Shown here: in pieces, positions 9,843-19,964 of the stretch
Numbering within the stretch: the stretch's first letter is position 1
Layout: every line of letters begins with the position of its first letter
Source of the DNA: Candidatus Angelobacter sp.
GTDB lineage: Bacteria; Bacteroidota; Bacteroidia; Flavobacteriales; Blattabacteriaceae
Assembly (NCBI GenBank): GCA_035643775.1
Contig: DASQPV010000016.1
Location: 154,529-218,528 of the forward strand
Direction: 5' to 3'
DNA: 64,000 bases
Notes under the pieces: model-generated
Databases searched by the model: none
Told to the model about the DNA's origin: nothing
The model's input: only the letters and a program-made list of their open reading frames with translations
Program-made: the position numbers and the translations under genes

Positions 9843-10801
9843 GAGTTTTAACTGGGATCCAAAGTACTGGAACCCCACATTTAGGGAATTTACTTGGAGC
9901 TATTTTACCCACCATTAAAATGACCAATATTTCTTCAAATCCTTCTTTTATACTTATCGCAGATTTACACAGTTTAACGAATATTAAAGATTCAGAAATT
10001 ATAAAAGAGAATACTTATAGTGTTTTATCAGCTTTTTTAGCCTTTGGTTTACCTTTGGATAAAGTTGTCTGTTATAAACAATCTGATGTACCAGAGGTAA
10101 CTGAGTTAGCTTGGTATTTGAGTTGTTTTTTTCCTTATAAACGTCTTACTTTATCTCATTCTTTTAAAGATAAGTACAACCAAGATATAAGCGTAGGACT
10201 TTTCTCTTATCCAATATTGATGGCTTCAGACATTTTACTTTATAATGCTAAAATAGTTCCAGTTGGAAAAGATCAATTACAACATTTAGAGATTACTCGT
10301 AATATCGCAGAGCGTTTCAATAGAAAAATGGGAAAAATTTTTGTCCTACCTAAGGCTAATATACAAGAAGAAGCTAAATCAGTGCCTGGAACAGATGGAT
10401 ATAAAATGAGTAAATCCAGAGGCAATATAATTGATATCTTTTCCACTAAAGAGTATTTAAAAAACCAGATTATGAGTATACGAACTGATAGCAAATCTTT
10501 AGAAGATCCTAAGGATCCTTATGTAGATAGCATTTTTTCTATTTATAGATTGCTAGCTTCTAAAGCAGAAGTGGAGGAAATGAGAGAACGTTATTTAAAT
10601 GGTGGGTATGGATATAGTCAAGCAAAGAAAGTCTTGTATGAACTTATTTTAAATAGATTTTCTATTGAACGAAAAAAGTTTCATTTTTTTCTAAAAAAAA
10701 GAAATTATCTAGATGATATTTTCCACTTTGGAGCTAAAAAAGCTAGAAAAATTGCCAGATATACGATATGCAAAGTTAGGAAAGCTTTAGGTTTTCTTTA
10801 G
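9839..10801 (+). CDS. trpS: Tryptophanyl-tRNA synthetase
   Basis: This 320-residue class I enzyme charges tRNA-Trp. The HIGH-type motif is TPHLGNLLG (about residues 12-20) and the KMSKS motif is YKMSKSRGN. LIADLHSLT and GKDQLQHLEITR line the active site. The length matches the compact bacterial form. It starts inside the atpG stop codon (ATGA overlap). Membership of the ATP synthase operon looks like a lineage-specific join made by gene loss rather than a functional link. Confidence 0.96.
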   Translation: MRVLTGIQSTGTPHLGNLLGAILPTIKMTNISSNPSFILIADLHSLTNIKDSEIIKENTYSVLSAFLAFGLPLDKVVCYKQSDVPEVTELAWYLSCFFPYKRLTLSHSFKDKYNQDISVGLFSYPILMASDILLYNAKIVPVGKDQLQHLEITRNIAERFNRKMGKIFVLPKANIQEEAKSVPGTDGYKMSKSRGNIIDIFSTKEYLKNQIMSIRTDSKSLEDPKDPYVDSIFSIYRLLASKAEVEEMRERYLNGGYGYSQAKKVLYELILNRFSIERKKFHFFLKKRNYLDDIFHFGAKKARKIARYTICKVRKALGFL

Positions 10802-10814
10802 TTTATTAAAGAAC

Positions 10815-11804
10815 ATGGATAGAGAAAGAATGATAAAATTTTTAAAGGAAATTTATATTTCCGGGCAGGAGATTAATATTGTAGATAATCAATCTATTCT
10901 TGAGATTTTTTTCTCTAAAAAGGAGATTGTTTTTCATATATCATTGCCTGCAATGCAAGCGAAAAAAAAACTTGAATATGATATTTCTAAAGCTATAAAC
11001 ACAAAAATAAAAATTAATACAGTAATTAATCATCAGAGTACTTGTAGAAAAATACAAGGAGTAAAAAGTATTATAGCTTTTGCTTCTGGAAAAGGAGGAG
11101 TGGGAAAATCTACTTTAGCCGTAAATATAACAATAACTTTATCTAAAATGGGTTTTAAAGTTGGCATATTAGATGCTGACGTATATGGGCCTTCTATTCC
11201 TATAATGTTTAATTCGGAAAATGTTAGAGTCCCTTCTATCTTTAGAGAAGGAAAAGAAAAAATCAAACCTTTTGAAAATTATGGAGTAAAGATGTTATCT
11301 TTAGGTTTTTTTGCTCATCTTAATAAAGCAGTTTTATGGCGCGGTCCTCTGGCAGTTAAAGCATTGAGACAATTAATAAGAGATTCTTATTGGGGAAATA
11401 TAGATTTCTTAGTTGTAGATTTTCCACCTGGAACTGGTGATATCCATATTTCTCTTTTTCAGGAGTTGCCCATTTCCGGAGCTATTGTGGTAAGTACACC
11501 ACAAAAGCTATCTTTGGCTGATGTTAAAAGGACTATAAATATGTTTAGGCTAAAGGAGATAAACGTTCCTATACTTGGAATCGTAGAAAATATGGCTTTT
11601 TTCAAAAGAAAAGATACCCCAAAAAAATATTTCCCATTTGGTAAAAAAGGTGCAAAAAAACTTTCTATTGAACTTGGGCTTCCCTTTTTAGGTGAAATAC
11701 CTATCGTAGAAGATCTTCATTCAGATACAGAATCTGTGTTCTCTCTTTATACAAATAAAGTTTTAAAAAAAATTTCTAAAAATATTTTAATAGGAATTGA
11801 TTAA
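10815..11804 (+). CDS. apbC: Mrp/ApbC-type P-loop ATPase, Fe-S cluster carrier
   Basis: This 329-residue MinD-like ATPase is believed to carry Fe-S clusters to target proteins. A shortened DUF59-like N-terminal domain (to about residue 80, keeping LPAMQAKKKLEYDI) precedes the deviant Walker A SGKGGVGKSTLAVN and the motifs DADVYGPSIP and VDFPPGTGDIH. The C-terminal CxxC found in many homologues is absent (NMAFFKRKDTPKKYFPFGKKG), as in flavobacterial relatives. It complements the sufBCD genes at the window start. It lies 13 bases after trpS, probably in the same transcript. Confidence 0.93.
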   Translation: MDRERMIKFLKEIYISGQEINIVDNQSILEIFFSKKEIVFHISLPAMQAKKKLEYDISKAINTKIKINTVINHQSTCRKIQGVKSIIAFASGKGGVGKSTLAVNITITLSKMGFKVGILDADVYGPSIPIMFNSENVRVPSIFREGKEKIKPFENYGVKMLSLGFFAHLNKAVLWRGPLAVKALRQLIRDSYWGNIDFLVVDFPPGTGDIHISLFQELPISGAIVVSTPQKLSLADVKRTINMFRLKEINVPILGIVENMAFFKRKDTPKKYFPFGKKGAKKLSIELGLPFLGEIPIVEDLHSDTESVFSLYTNKVLKKISKNILIGID

Positions 11805-12064
11805 TAGGCTTTTATTATTTTTAAATAAAAACTTTTTTTAAGATTTTTTTTATCAGTTAGATTTAATAAATTCTGATAGATTTAATAAATTACGATTCAA
11901 TGATCGTACAATGCAATCCTAAGACCAAGCAGCGAACCACATAGAACACAAAATATAAATCTTTTTAGTTGGGGTAGACAAGATTCATAATAGATGAAAA
12001 AACACTTTATTCTTCAAACAAACGGTAAACACAAACGGTAAACAAACGGTAAACAAACGGTTTT
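11805..12064. other. 260-bp spacer between mrp and glnS, repeat-rich, no gene seen
   Basis: This is one of the longest non-coding stretches in the window, between the convergent mrp and glnS. It holds a 19-bp near-perfect tandem pair (11859-11896), a 6-bp inverted repeat TACGAT...ATCGTA (11891-11908), and a CAAACGGT array that runs into glnS. No tRNA-like cloverleaf or T-arm is visible. A degraded gene or a small RNA is possible but not supported by any motif I recognise. Confidence 0.5.
11859..11896. repeat. 19-bp tandem duplication (two units)
   Basis: AGATTTAATAAATT is repeated exactly at 11859-11872 and 11878-11891. The units are followed by CTGAT and ACGAT, giving a 19-bp period with two mismatches. 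Its position in the mrp-glnS spacer suggests slippage in unconstrained DNA. Confidence 0.75.
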
Positions 12065-12079
12065 TTATAAACAAACGGT
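12019..12079. repeat. Five-copy CAAACGGT array overlapping the 3' end of glnS
   Basis: CAAACGGT occurs at 12019, 12032, 12043, 12054 and 12072. The first three copies extend to CAAACGGTAAAC and the last two to CAAACGGTTT. The final copy lies within glnS, encoding part of its last residues (KTVCL) on the minus strand, and the other four lie past the stop. The array therefore looks like serial duplication of the gene's own 3' end. Confidence 0.85.
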
Positions 12080-13684
12080 TTTGTTGAATACCAGTTTACC
12101 CTTTGTGCTCTCAGTATCAACACAAAAATAACCTAAGCGTTGGAATTGAAATTGATCCCCATCTTTAGCTAATCTTAAAAAGGGTTCAGCGTAACCATGT
12201 ACAATTTTTAGAGAATTTGGATTTAAAAAATCCATAAAGTCTCTTACCTTATTTACTTCTGGATTTTCTTCTAAAAAAAGATTATTATATAAACGTACTT
12301 CTATTTCAAAAGAATGCTTTATAGAGACCCAATGCAAAGTTACTTTAATATTTCTATTCTTTTTTATTCCACTACCTGATTTACTATTAGGATCATACAA
12401 ACAGTGGACTCTTACAATTTTTCCATTAATATCTTTAACGGCTTTAACTGCTTTTATAATATAGGCATTTTTTAGCCTAACTTCTTGATCTAGAGTTAAA
12501 CGAAAAAATCTTTTAGAAGCATTTTCCATAAAATCATCTCTTTCTATATATAAAAACTTTGAAAAAGGAATTTTTCTTTCAGGGTTTTCCCAAAAAACCC
12601 ATTCCACATAACTATCTGGATAGTTATCAATGACTAATTCAATAGGATCAATAACCACCAAAGCTCTTTGTGTTATTACGTTCAAATGTTCTCTAATAAA
12701 AAATTCGAGTAAAGATAGGTCAATTAAGTTATCCCGTTTTGCTATCCCTATCCTATTACAAAAATCTCTTATAGATTTAGCTGTATATCCTCTTCTTCTT
12801 AAACCTCTTAATGTAGGCATGCGAGGATCGTCCCATCCTCTGACTACCCCTTCTTCCACGATACGATGAAGCTTTCTTTTGCTCAAAATAGTATAACTTA
12901 GGTTAAGTCTGGAAAATTCTATTTGCTTAGGCCGTATTTGGTCTTCTTTTTTAGGTATCTGATCCAGATACCAATAATATAGAGGCCTGTGATTTTCAAA
13001 TTCAAGAGAACATAAAGAATGGGATATTTTTTCTATATAGTCTGATTGCCCATGTGCCCAATCATAAGTTGGATAAATGCACCACTTATTTTTAGTATGG
13101 GGATGTTCTTTTTTAAGAATTCGATACATGATTGGGTCACGCAAATTCATGTTTGAAGAACTCATGTCTATCTTTGCTCTAAGCACATAACTTCCTTCTT
13201 CAAATTCTCCGTATTTCATACTTTGAAATAAATTTAGGTTTTCTTCAATAGGACGAGTTCTAAAAGGACTTGAAATTCCAACTTCAAAAGGCGTCTTTCT
13301 ATTAGAAATAATAAGATCTTTTGTTTGTTCCTCCACGTATGCCTTGCCATATTTTATAAGAGATTGACTCCATTTGTATAAATCTTCGAAATAATCGGAA
13401 GCGTAACATTCCTTATCCCATTTAAAACCTAGCCATTGTATGTCTTTTTTAATTTCTTCTACATAAGAATTTTTCTCTTTTGTTGGATTGGTATCATCAA
13501 ATCGTAAATTTACGGGTACTCTATATTTTTCTCCTAAACCAAAATTTAGACAAATAGCCTTTGCGTGTCCTATATGAAGATATCCGTTTGGTTCTGGAGG
13601 AAAACGAAAGTGAAGCTTTTTTTTAGGAAACCCCTTTCTTAAATCTTCTTCTATAATTTTTTCAATGAAGTTTTTTTCATTCAT
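12065..13684 (-). CDS. glnS: Glutaminyl-tRNA synthetase
   Basis: This 539-residue class I enzyme charges tRNA-Gln directly, so an amidotransferase route for tRNA-Gln would be unnecessary. The HIGH region is PPEPNGYLHIGHAKA (about residues 28-42) and the KMSKS-type motif is LSKRKL. The C-terminal anticodon-binding beta-barrels are present. The protein ends NKTVCL, where relatives continue a few residues further (FNRTV-L-x-D-x-W type), and the DNA there is part of a CAAACGGT array. The end is therefore probably slightly shortened or altered by repeat growth. Confidence 0.95.
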   Translation of the reverse strand: MNEKNFIEKIIEEDLRKGFPKKKLHFRFPPEPNGYLHIGHAKAICLNFGLGEKYRVPVNLRFDDTNPTKEKNSYVEEIKKDIQWLGFKWDKECYASDYFEDLYKWSQSLIKYGKAYVEEQTKDLIISNRKTPFEVGISSPFRTRPIEENLNLFQSMKYGEFEEGSYVLRAKIDMSSSNMNLRDPIMYRILKKEHPHTKNKWCIYPTYDWAHGQSDYIEKISHSLCSLEFENHRPLYYWYLDQIPKKEDQIRPKQIEFSRLNLSYTILSKRKLHRIVEEGVVRGWDDPRMPTLRGLRRRGYTAKSIRDFCNRIGIAKRDNLIDLSLLEFFIREHLNVITQRALVVIDPIELVIDNYPDSYVEWVFWENPERKIPFSKFLYIERDDFMENASKRFFRLTLDQEVRLKNAYIIKAVKAVKDINGKIVRVHCLYDPNSKSGSGIKKNRNIKVTLHWVSIKHSFEIEVRLYNNLFLEENPEVNKVRDFMDFLNPNSLKIVHGYAEPFLRLAKDGDQFQFQRLGYFCVDTESTKGKLVFNKTVCL

Positions 13685-13743
13685 TTTATATCATTTAAAA
13701 TAAAAAATATTAGGTCTAAAAATTTTTTACGTTTTAAAAAACT

Positions 13744-15552
13744 ATGAGGGAATACATACGTAACTTTTGTATAATTGCACATATAGATCACGGAAAAAGT
13801 ACTCTGGCTGATCGATTACTTGAGTTAACGAAAACCGTTTCTGATCAAGAAAAAAAAGATCAACTGCTTGACGATATGGAACTAGAGAGAGAGAGAGGAA
13901 TTACTATAAAAAGTCACGCTATACAAATGACATATGCTTATAGAGGGAAAACTTACATTCTCAATTTGATTGATACACCTGGACACGCAGATTTTTCCTC
14001 TGAAGTCTCGCGCTCTATTTATTCTTGTGAAGGAGCTCTACTTGTTGTAGATGCTTCTCAAAGTATACAAGCTCAAACTATTTCGAACCTATACTTAGCT
14101 TTGGAGAATAATTTAACTATTATTCCGGTTTTGAATAAGATTGATCTTCCTGGATCTAGAACTTATGAAGTACTCGATGACGTTATTGAATTGACATCTA
14201 GTCATCCTAAAGAAATTATATTAGCTAGTGCTAAAAAAGGACTGGGAATTGAAGAAATTCTTCAAGCTATAATGACACGAATTCCTCCACCTAATGGGAG
14301 CCCTTTAGAACCGCTCCAAGCGTTTATATTTGATTCAAATTATAATCCATTCAAAGGTATAGAAATTTATTTTCGCATTATACATGGGTATATGGTAAAA
14401 GGCCAAAAACTTAAGTTTTTAGACTCTGGCCAAACATATTCTGCTAATGAGATAGGGATCCTTAAATTTAAAAAAATTTCCAGAGAGTGTATTCAAACAG
14501 GTGATGTAGGATATGTGATATCTGGAATTAAAGAAGCTAAAGATGTAAAAGTTGGGGATACCTTTACATCTTCAGAAAACCCAGCTATTTTTCCTTTAAA
14601 AAAATTTGTAGAATCTAAACCAATGATATTCTCAGGCATTTATCCCTTGCATAATAAGGATTATGAAGAGTTGAGAACTTCTATGGAAAAATTACGTTTA
14701 AATGATGCTTCTTTAAGTTTCGTTTCTGAAACTTCAACTGTTTTAGGGTTTGGGTTTCGATGCGGATTACTTGGAATGCTTCATATGGAAATAGTTAAAG
14801 AACGGCTTGAAAAAGAATATAATATGACCGTAATTATTACCATTCCGAATGTTTCTTATCATGTTTTTTTAAAAAAAAATACGGAAAAGGCTATAATAGT
14901 TAAAAATCCATCGGATTTTCCTGATTTAAGTAAATTGGATCGTGTAGAGGAGCCTTATATCCGTGCTGAAATTATTACTATGTACGATTATGTCGGATCC
15001 ATAATATCCTTGTGCTTGGAAAAAAGAGGTGTGATAAAGAATCAATTGCATCTTACTTTGCATCGTGTTAAATTGGTTTTTGAAATGCCTTTATCTGAAG
15101 TCGTTTTTGATTTTTATGATCGTTTAAAAAAACTTTCTAAAGGGTATGCTTCTTTCGATTATACTCTTTTAGAGTATAGACCTTCCAATTTGGTAAAAAT
15201 AGATATTCTGATAAATCACCAAGTCGTTGATTCGCTTTCCTTCTTGTCTCCTCGAAATAATTCATTTAAAATGGGAAAAAAAATATGTGAAAAATTACGG
15301 GAACTCATTCCACGCCATCATTTCGATATTCCTATTCAAGCAACTCTTGGAAGCAAGATTCTTTCTAGAGAAACGATCAAATCTTTTCGAAAAGATGTAA
15401 CAGCTAAATGCTATGGTGGGGATATCTCTAGAAAGAGAAAGCTACTTGAGCAGCAAAAACTAGGAAAAAAGAAAATGCGTAATATTGGTAAAATAGAGAT
15501 TCCACAGTCAGCTTTCATAGAAATTTTTTCTCTTCTTAGATTTTTAAAATAA
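13744..15552 (+). CDS. lepA: Elongation factor 4 (LepA), ribosomal GTPase
   Basis: The 602-residue EF4 acts on translating or assembling ribosomes. G1 AHIDHGKST, G2 ERERGITI, G3 DTPGHADF and G4 NKIDLPGS are all intact. The C-terminal LepA-specific domain (NHQVVDSLSFLSPR, RDVTAKCYGGDISRKRKLL type) is full length. LepA is dispensable in many bacteria, so retention here is notable but not unique. It heads a rightward block with rplU, rpmA, tRNA-Arg and miaB. It is divergent from glnS with a 59-base spacer. Confidence 0.97.
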   Translation: MREYIRNFCIIAHIDHGKSTLADRLLELTKTVSDQEKKDQLLDDMELERERGITIKSHAIQMTYAYRGKTYILNLIDTPGHADFSSEVSRSIYSCEGALLVVDASQSIQAQTISNLYLALENNLTIIPVLNKIDLPGSRTYEVLDDVIELTSSHPKEIILASAKKGLGIEEILQAIMTRIPPPNGSPLEPLQAFIFDSNYNPFKGIEIYFRIIHGYMVKGQKLKFLDSGQTYSANEIGILKFKKISRECIQTGDVGYVISGIKEAKDVKVGDTFTSSENPAIFPLKKFVESKPMIFSGIYPLHNKDYEELRTSMEKLRLNDASLSFVSETSTVLGFGFRCGLLGMLHMEIVKERLEKEYNMTVIITIPNVSYHVFLKKNTEKAIIVKNPSDFPDLSKLDRVEEPYIRAEIITMYDYVGSIISLCLEKRGVIKNQLHLTLHRVKLVFEMPLSEVVFDFYDRLKKLSKGYASFDYTLLEYRPSNLVKIDILINHQVVDSLSFLSPRNNSFKMGKKICEKLRELIPRHHFDIPIQATLGSKILSRETIKSFRKDVTAKCYGGDISRKRKLLEQQKLGKKKMRNIGKIEIPQSAFIEIFSLLRFLK

Positions 15553-15558
15553 TGTAAC

Positions 15559-15879
15559 GTGTATGCAATAGTAGATATTGGAGGATTTCAGTGTAAAGTT
15601 TTTACTGGAAAATTATCATTCGTTCCTCTTCTAGATTCTGAAATTAATTCAGAAGTATTTTTTGATCGCGTTTATCTGATAAACAAAGAAGTAGGATCCC
15701 CAATTATTGGAAATCCTATTATACAAGGATCTTTTGTCCAAGTAAAAGTACTGAAACATATAAAAGGGGATAAAATCCTTGTTTTCAAGAAAAAAAGAAG
15801 AAAAGGATTTAAAGTTAAACGTGGATATAGAAAAAAAAATACAATAATTAAAGTGATTTCTATTCTTTTGGTAAAATAA
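15559..15879 (+). CDS. rplU: 50S ribosomal protein L21 (bL21)
   Basis: L21 is a 106-residue large-subunit protein. The start MYAIVDIGGFQCKV is the family signature and requires a GTG initiation codon at 15559, since no in-frame ATG lies near. The C-terminal FKKKRRKGFKVKRGYRKK stretch is the conserved RNA-binding end. It sits 6 bases after lepA and 6 bases before rpmA, the classic L21-L27 pair. Confidence 0.96.
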   Translation: MYAIVDIGGFQCKVFTGKLSFVPLLDSEINSEVFFDRVYLINKEVGSPIIGNPIIQGSFVQVKVLKHIKGDKILVFKKKRRKGFKVKRGYRKKNTIIKVISILLVK

Positions 15880-15885
15880 TATTTT

Positions 15886-16137
15886 ATGGCTCATAAAAAA
15901 GGTGTAGGGAGTTCTAGAAATGGTAGAGACTCGAAAAGTAAGCGATTAGGGGTAAAAATTTTTGGGGGTCAGTTAGCTAAAGTAGGAAATATAATAGTGC
16001 GGCAACGTGGAACAAAACATTTATCTGGTAGATGGGTAGGGGTTGGAAGAGATCACACTTTATATGCAAAAGCAGAAGGAAAGGTTTTTTTCAGAAAGAA
16101 AGCGAATATTTCTTTCGTTTCTATAGAAAAAATATGA
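15886..16137 (+). CDS. rpmA: 50S ribosomal protein L27 (bL27)
   Basis: L27 (83 residues) reaches toward the peptidyl transferase centre with its N-terminal tail. [23 protein letters not shown] and the motif [23 protein letters not shown] are diagnostic. The N-terminus begins directly with M-A-H-K-K, so there is no cleavable extension of the Firmicutes type. It is followed after 4 bases by tRNA-Arg(CCU). Confidence 0.97.
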   Translation: MAHKKGVGSSRNGRDSKSKRLGVKIFGGQLAKVGNIIVRQRGTKHLSGRWVGVGRDHTLYAKAEGKVFFRKKANISFVSIEKI

Positions 16138-16141
16138 TCTG

Positions 16142-16216
16142 GACTGGGTAGCTCAGATAGGACAGAGCTACAGTTTCCTAAACTGTAGGGCGCAGGTTCG
16201 AATCCTGCCCCAGTTG
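16142..16216 (+). tRNA. tRNA-Arg, anticodon CCU
   Basis: A full cloverleaf is visible. The acceptor stem pairs GACTGGG with CCCAGTT, with a G-U pair at the first position. The D-stem is GCTC/GAGC, the anticodon stem ACAGT/ACTGT encloses the loop TTCCTAA (anticodon CCT), and the T-arm is GCAGG-TTCGAAT-CCTGC. The discriminator is G. It is followed by ACTA, so the 3' CCA is not encoded and must be added. It decodes AGG. It lies between rpmA and miaB. Confidence 0.95.
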
Positions 16217-16238
16217 ACTAATATAAAAAAATATAAAT

Positions 16239-17636
16239 ATGCTTTCTATTCAGGATAGAACCCAAAGGAACATTAGGAAATTGTATATAGAAAGTTACGG
16301 ATGTCAAATGAATTTTTCAGATAGCGAAATTGTAATTTCACTATTAAAAGAAGATGGATTTGAACCAACTAATAAATTTGAAGAAGCGGATTTATTATTT
16401 ATAAATACTTGTTCAATACGAGAAAAAGCTGAAAAAAACGTAAAAAATCGTTTAAAAATATTTAATCTTTTAAAAAAAAAAAAACCTAAAATGATAATCG
16501 GAATGCTGGGTTGCATGGCCGAACGTTTAAAGTTAAAACTATTAGAAGAAGAAAAACTCGTTGATTTAATCGTAGGGCCTGATTCTTATCGAGACATTCC
16601 TCACTTAGTTAAATTAGTTGAATCTAAAAATGCTATTAATGTTACTTTTTCTAATTCTAAAGAAGAGACATATGCAGATATTAAACCAGTTCGTGAAAAT
16701 GGAGTTACTGCTTTCATAAGTATTACACGTGGTTGTGATAATATGTGTAGTTTTTGCATAGTTCCTTTTACCAGAGGAAGAGAAAGAAGTAGAGATCCTA
16801 AAAGCATTATAGAAGAATGCGAAGAACTATGGAAAAAATCGTATAAAGAAATTACTCTTTTAGGTCAAAATGTGGATTCTTATATTTGGTACGGGGGTGG
16901 GGTAAAAAAAGATTTTCATAAAGCTTCAAATTTAAAAAAATATACATCTATAAATTTTGCTAAACTCCTTGAGTTTATCGCTAAAGCTGTTCCAGCCATG
17001 CGGATCCGTTTTTCTACCTCCAATCCTTGTGATATGTCGGTAGAAGTTTTGGAAACAATTTCTCGGAATACGAATATTTGCCAACACATACATTTACCAG
17101 TCCAATCTGGAAGCACTAGAGTACTTCAACGAATGAATCGCAGATCCACTCGCGTGGAATACCTTTCTTTAATTAGAATGATTCGAACAATCCTTCCTGA
17201 TTGTTCCATATCGCATGATATAATTACAGGTTTTTGTGGAGAAAGGGACCAAGATCATAATGATACATTGAGTTTAATGGAATACGTGAAGTATGACTTT
17301 GGCTACATGTTCGCCTATTCATCTCGTCCTGGAACCTTTGCTGAAAAAAATCTTAAAGATGACGTTCCTGAAAAAATTAAAAAACGTAGACTTTCTGAAA
17401 TTATAGATTTACAACGAAAACATTCTTCTGAACGAATACAGAGACATGTTGGAAAGGTACAGGAAGTTTTAATTGAAGGTGAATCAAAAAAAAGTAAATT
17501 TCATTGGTATGGAAGAAACTCTCAAAGCGCGGTTGTAGTTTTTCCAAAAGATAATTATCATTTAGGAGACTTGGTTAAAGTAAAAATTAATGATTGTACG
17601 GCTGCTACTTTAATAGGGGAAGTTTTAAAACATTAG
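16239..17636 (+). CDS. miaB: tRNA-2-methylthio-N6-dimethylallyladenosine synthase MiaB
   Basis: This 465-residue radical-SAM methylthiotransferase adds the methylthio group at tRNA position 37. The N-terminal domain has the three auxiliary-cluster cysteines (YGCQMN, NTCSIRE, GMLGCMAE). The radical-SAM motif is RGCDNMCSFCIVP, and a TRAM domain closes the protein. An A13 tract at 16472-16484, the longest homopolymer I noticed, encodes lysines in frame. Its substrate i6A37 needs MiaA, not seen in this window. A second family member, mtaB, lies at 55.4 kb. Confidence 0.96.
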   Translation: MLSIQDRTQRNIRKLYIESYGCQMNFSDSEIVISLLKEDGFEPTNKFEEADLLFINTCSIREKAEKNVKNRLKIFNLLKKKKPKMIIGMLGCMAERLKLKLLEEEKLVDLIVGPDSYRDIPHLVKLVESKNAINVTFSNSKEETYADIKPVRENGVTAFISITRGCDNMCSFCIVPFTRGRERSRDPKSIIEECEELWKKSYKEITLLGQNVDSYIWYGGGVKKDFHKASNLKKYTSINFAKLLEFIAKAVPAMRIRFSTSNPCDMSVEVLETISRNTNICQHIHLPVQSGSTRVLQRMNRRSTRVEYLSLIRMIRTILPDCSISHDIITGFCGERDQDHNDTLSLMEYVKYDFGYMFAYSSRPGTFAEKNLKDDVPEKIKKRRLSEIIDLQRKHSSERIQRHVGKVQEVLIEGESKKSKFHWYGRNSQSAVVVFPKDNYHLGDLVKVKINDCTAATLIGEVLKH

Positions 17637-17692
17637 TATATATGGTAACGATTTTTTGCTAAAGAGTAAAAATTTATTGAATCTAAGGGAAG

Positions 17693-17962
17693 ATGGGAAT
17701 TCTTGAAAATAGAAAACATTTTATGTTTCTTTATGTATTTTTGGCGGTAATTCTTATTTTGACTTGTTTACTACTTACATTTGTAATATTAATACAAAAT
17801 CCTAAAAGGGATTCTCTTTCTTATTCTAATTTAGGAGATAGAAGCATTCAAATATTCGGGGTTCAACGTGTTGTAAATTTTTGGGAAAAGCTTACTTGGA
17901 TTTTAGCTATTTTCATTTTTATTTTGATTTATTTTTATAATTTTATTTTAAAAAACAGATAG
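17693..17962 (+). CDS. secG: SecG, protein translocase subunit
   Basis: SecG is a small accessory subunit of the SecYEG channel. Two membrane segments are visible: about residues 11-34, ending in the signature VILIQNPK, and about 67-85 (LTWILAIFIFILIYFY). The conserved glycines after QNPK are replaced by RDS, a degenerate feature. The ATG at 17693 gives 89 residues. A second ATG at 17723 (MFLYVFLAV) gives 79 and fits the usual family start better. It lies between miaB and groES. Confidence 0.85.
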   Translation: MGILENRKHFMFLYVFLAVILILTCLLLTFVILIQNPKRDSLSYSNLGDRSIQIFGVQRVVNFWEKLTWILAIFIFILIYFYNFILKNR

Positions 17963-17977
17963 TTTCAAATAATTTGT

Positions 17978-18256
17978 ATGGAAGAATTAAAAATTAAACC
18001 TTTAGCAGATCGCGTTATTGTGGAACCTGTGCCTGCTGAAAGCAAGACTGCATCAGGAATTATAATTCCTGATACAGCTAAGGAGAAACCTCAAGCTGGT
18101 ATAGTTGTTGCGGTTGGACCTGGAAAAAAAAATGAATCTATGACAGTAAAGGAGGGTAATAAAGTATTGTATGGAAAATATTCAGGCACTGAATTGAAAA
18201 TATACGGGAAAGATTACCTTATTATGCGTGAATCTGACATTTTTGCAATTATTTAA
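17978..18256 (+). CDS. groES: Co-chaperonin GroES
   Basis: GroES is the 92-residue seven-fold lid of the GroEL chamber. [15 protein letters not shown], the mobile-loop segment [17 protein letters not shown] and the end [16 protein letters not shown] are characteristic. It begins 15 bases after secG and is followed by groEL after 12 bases. High chaperonin expression is a common trait of endosymbionts and may offset protein damage. That is inference for this organism. Confidence 0.98.
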   Translation: MEELKIKPLADRVIVEPVPAESKTASGIIIPDTAKEKPQAGIVVAVGPGKKNESMTVKEGNKVLYGKYSGTELKIYGKDYLIMRESDIFAII

Positions 18257-19897
<1,641 letters not shown>

Positions 19898-19914
19898 GAA
19901 CTTTTTTTTATTTG

Positions 19915-19964
19915 TAGCAAGCCACCAAGAATATTATCTATTCTTGGTCTTGGTGGCTGTGCTA
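19915..19964. terminator. Strong hairpin between convergent groEL and rpsA
   Basis: AGCCACCAAG (19920-19929) pairs with CTTGGTGGCT (19949-19958), and an outer TAGCA (19915-19919) pairs with TGCTA (19960-19964) across a one-base bulge, giving about 15 base pairs. It starts 17 bases after the groEL stop and overlaps the last codons of rpsA, so the stem is partly coding. A T-run precedes rather than follows it on the + strand, so it may stabilise or end both transcripts without being a textbook terminator. A second, mutually exclusive stem is described in the findings. Confidence 0.65.

Noticed and set aside
11895-11945. Possible SRP RNA (AAGCAGCGAACC resembles the AAGCAGCC of 4.5S RNA)
   Set aside because: The stem around the tetraloop (TCC with ACC) does not pair and no flanking helix could be drawn, so the likeness is probably chance.
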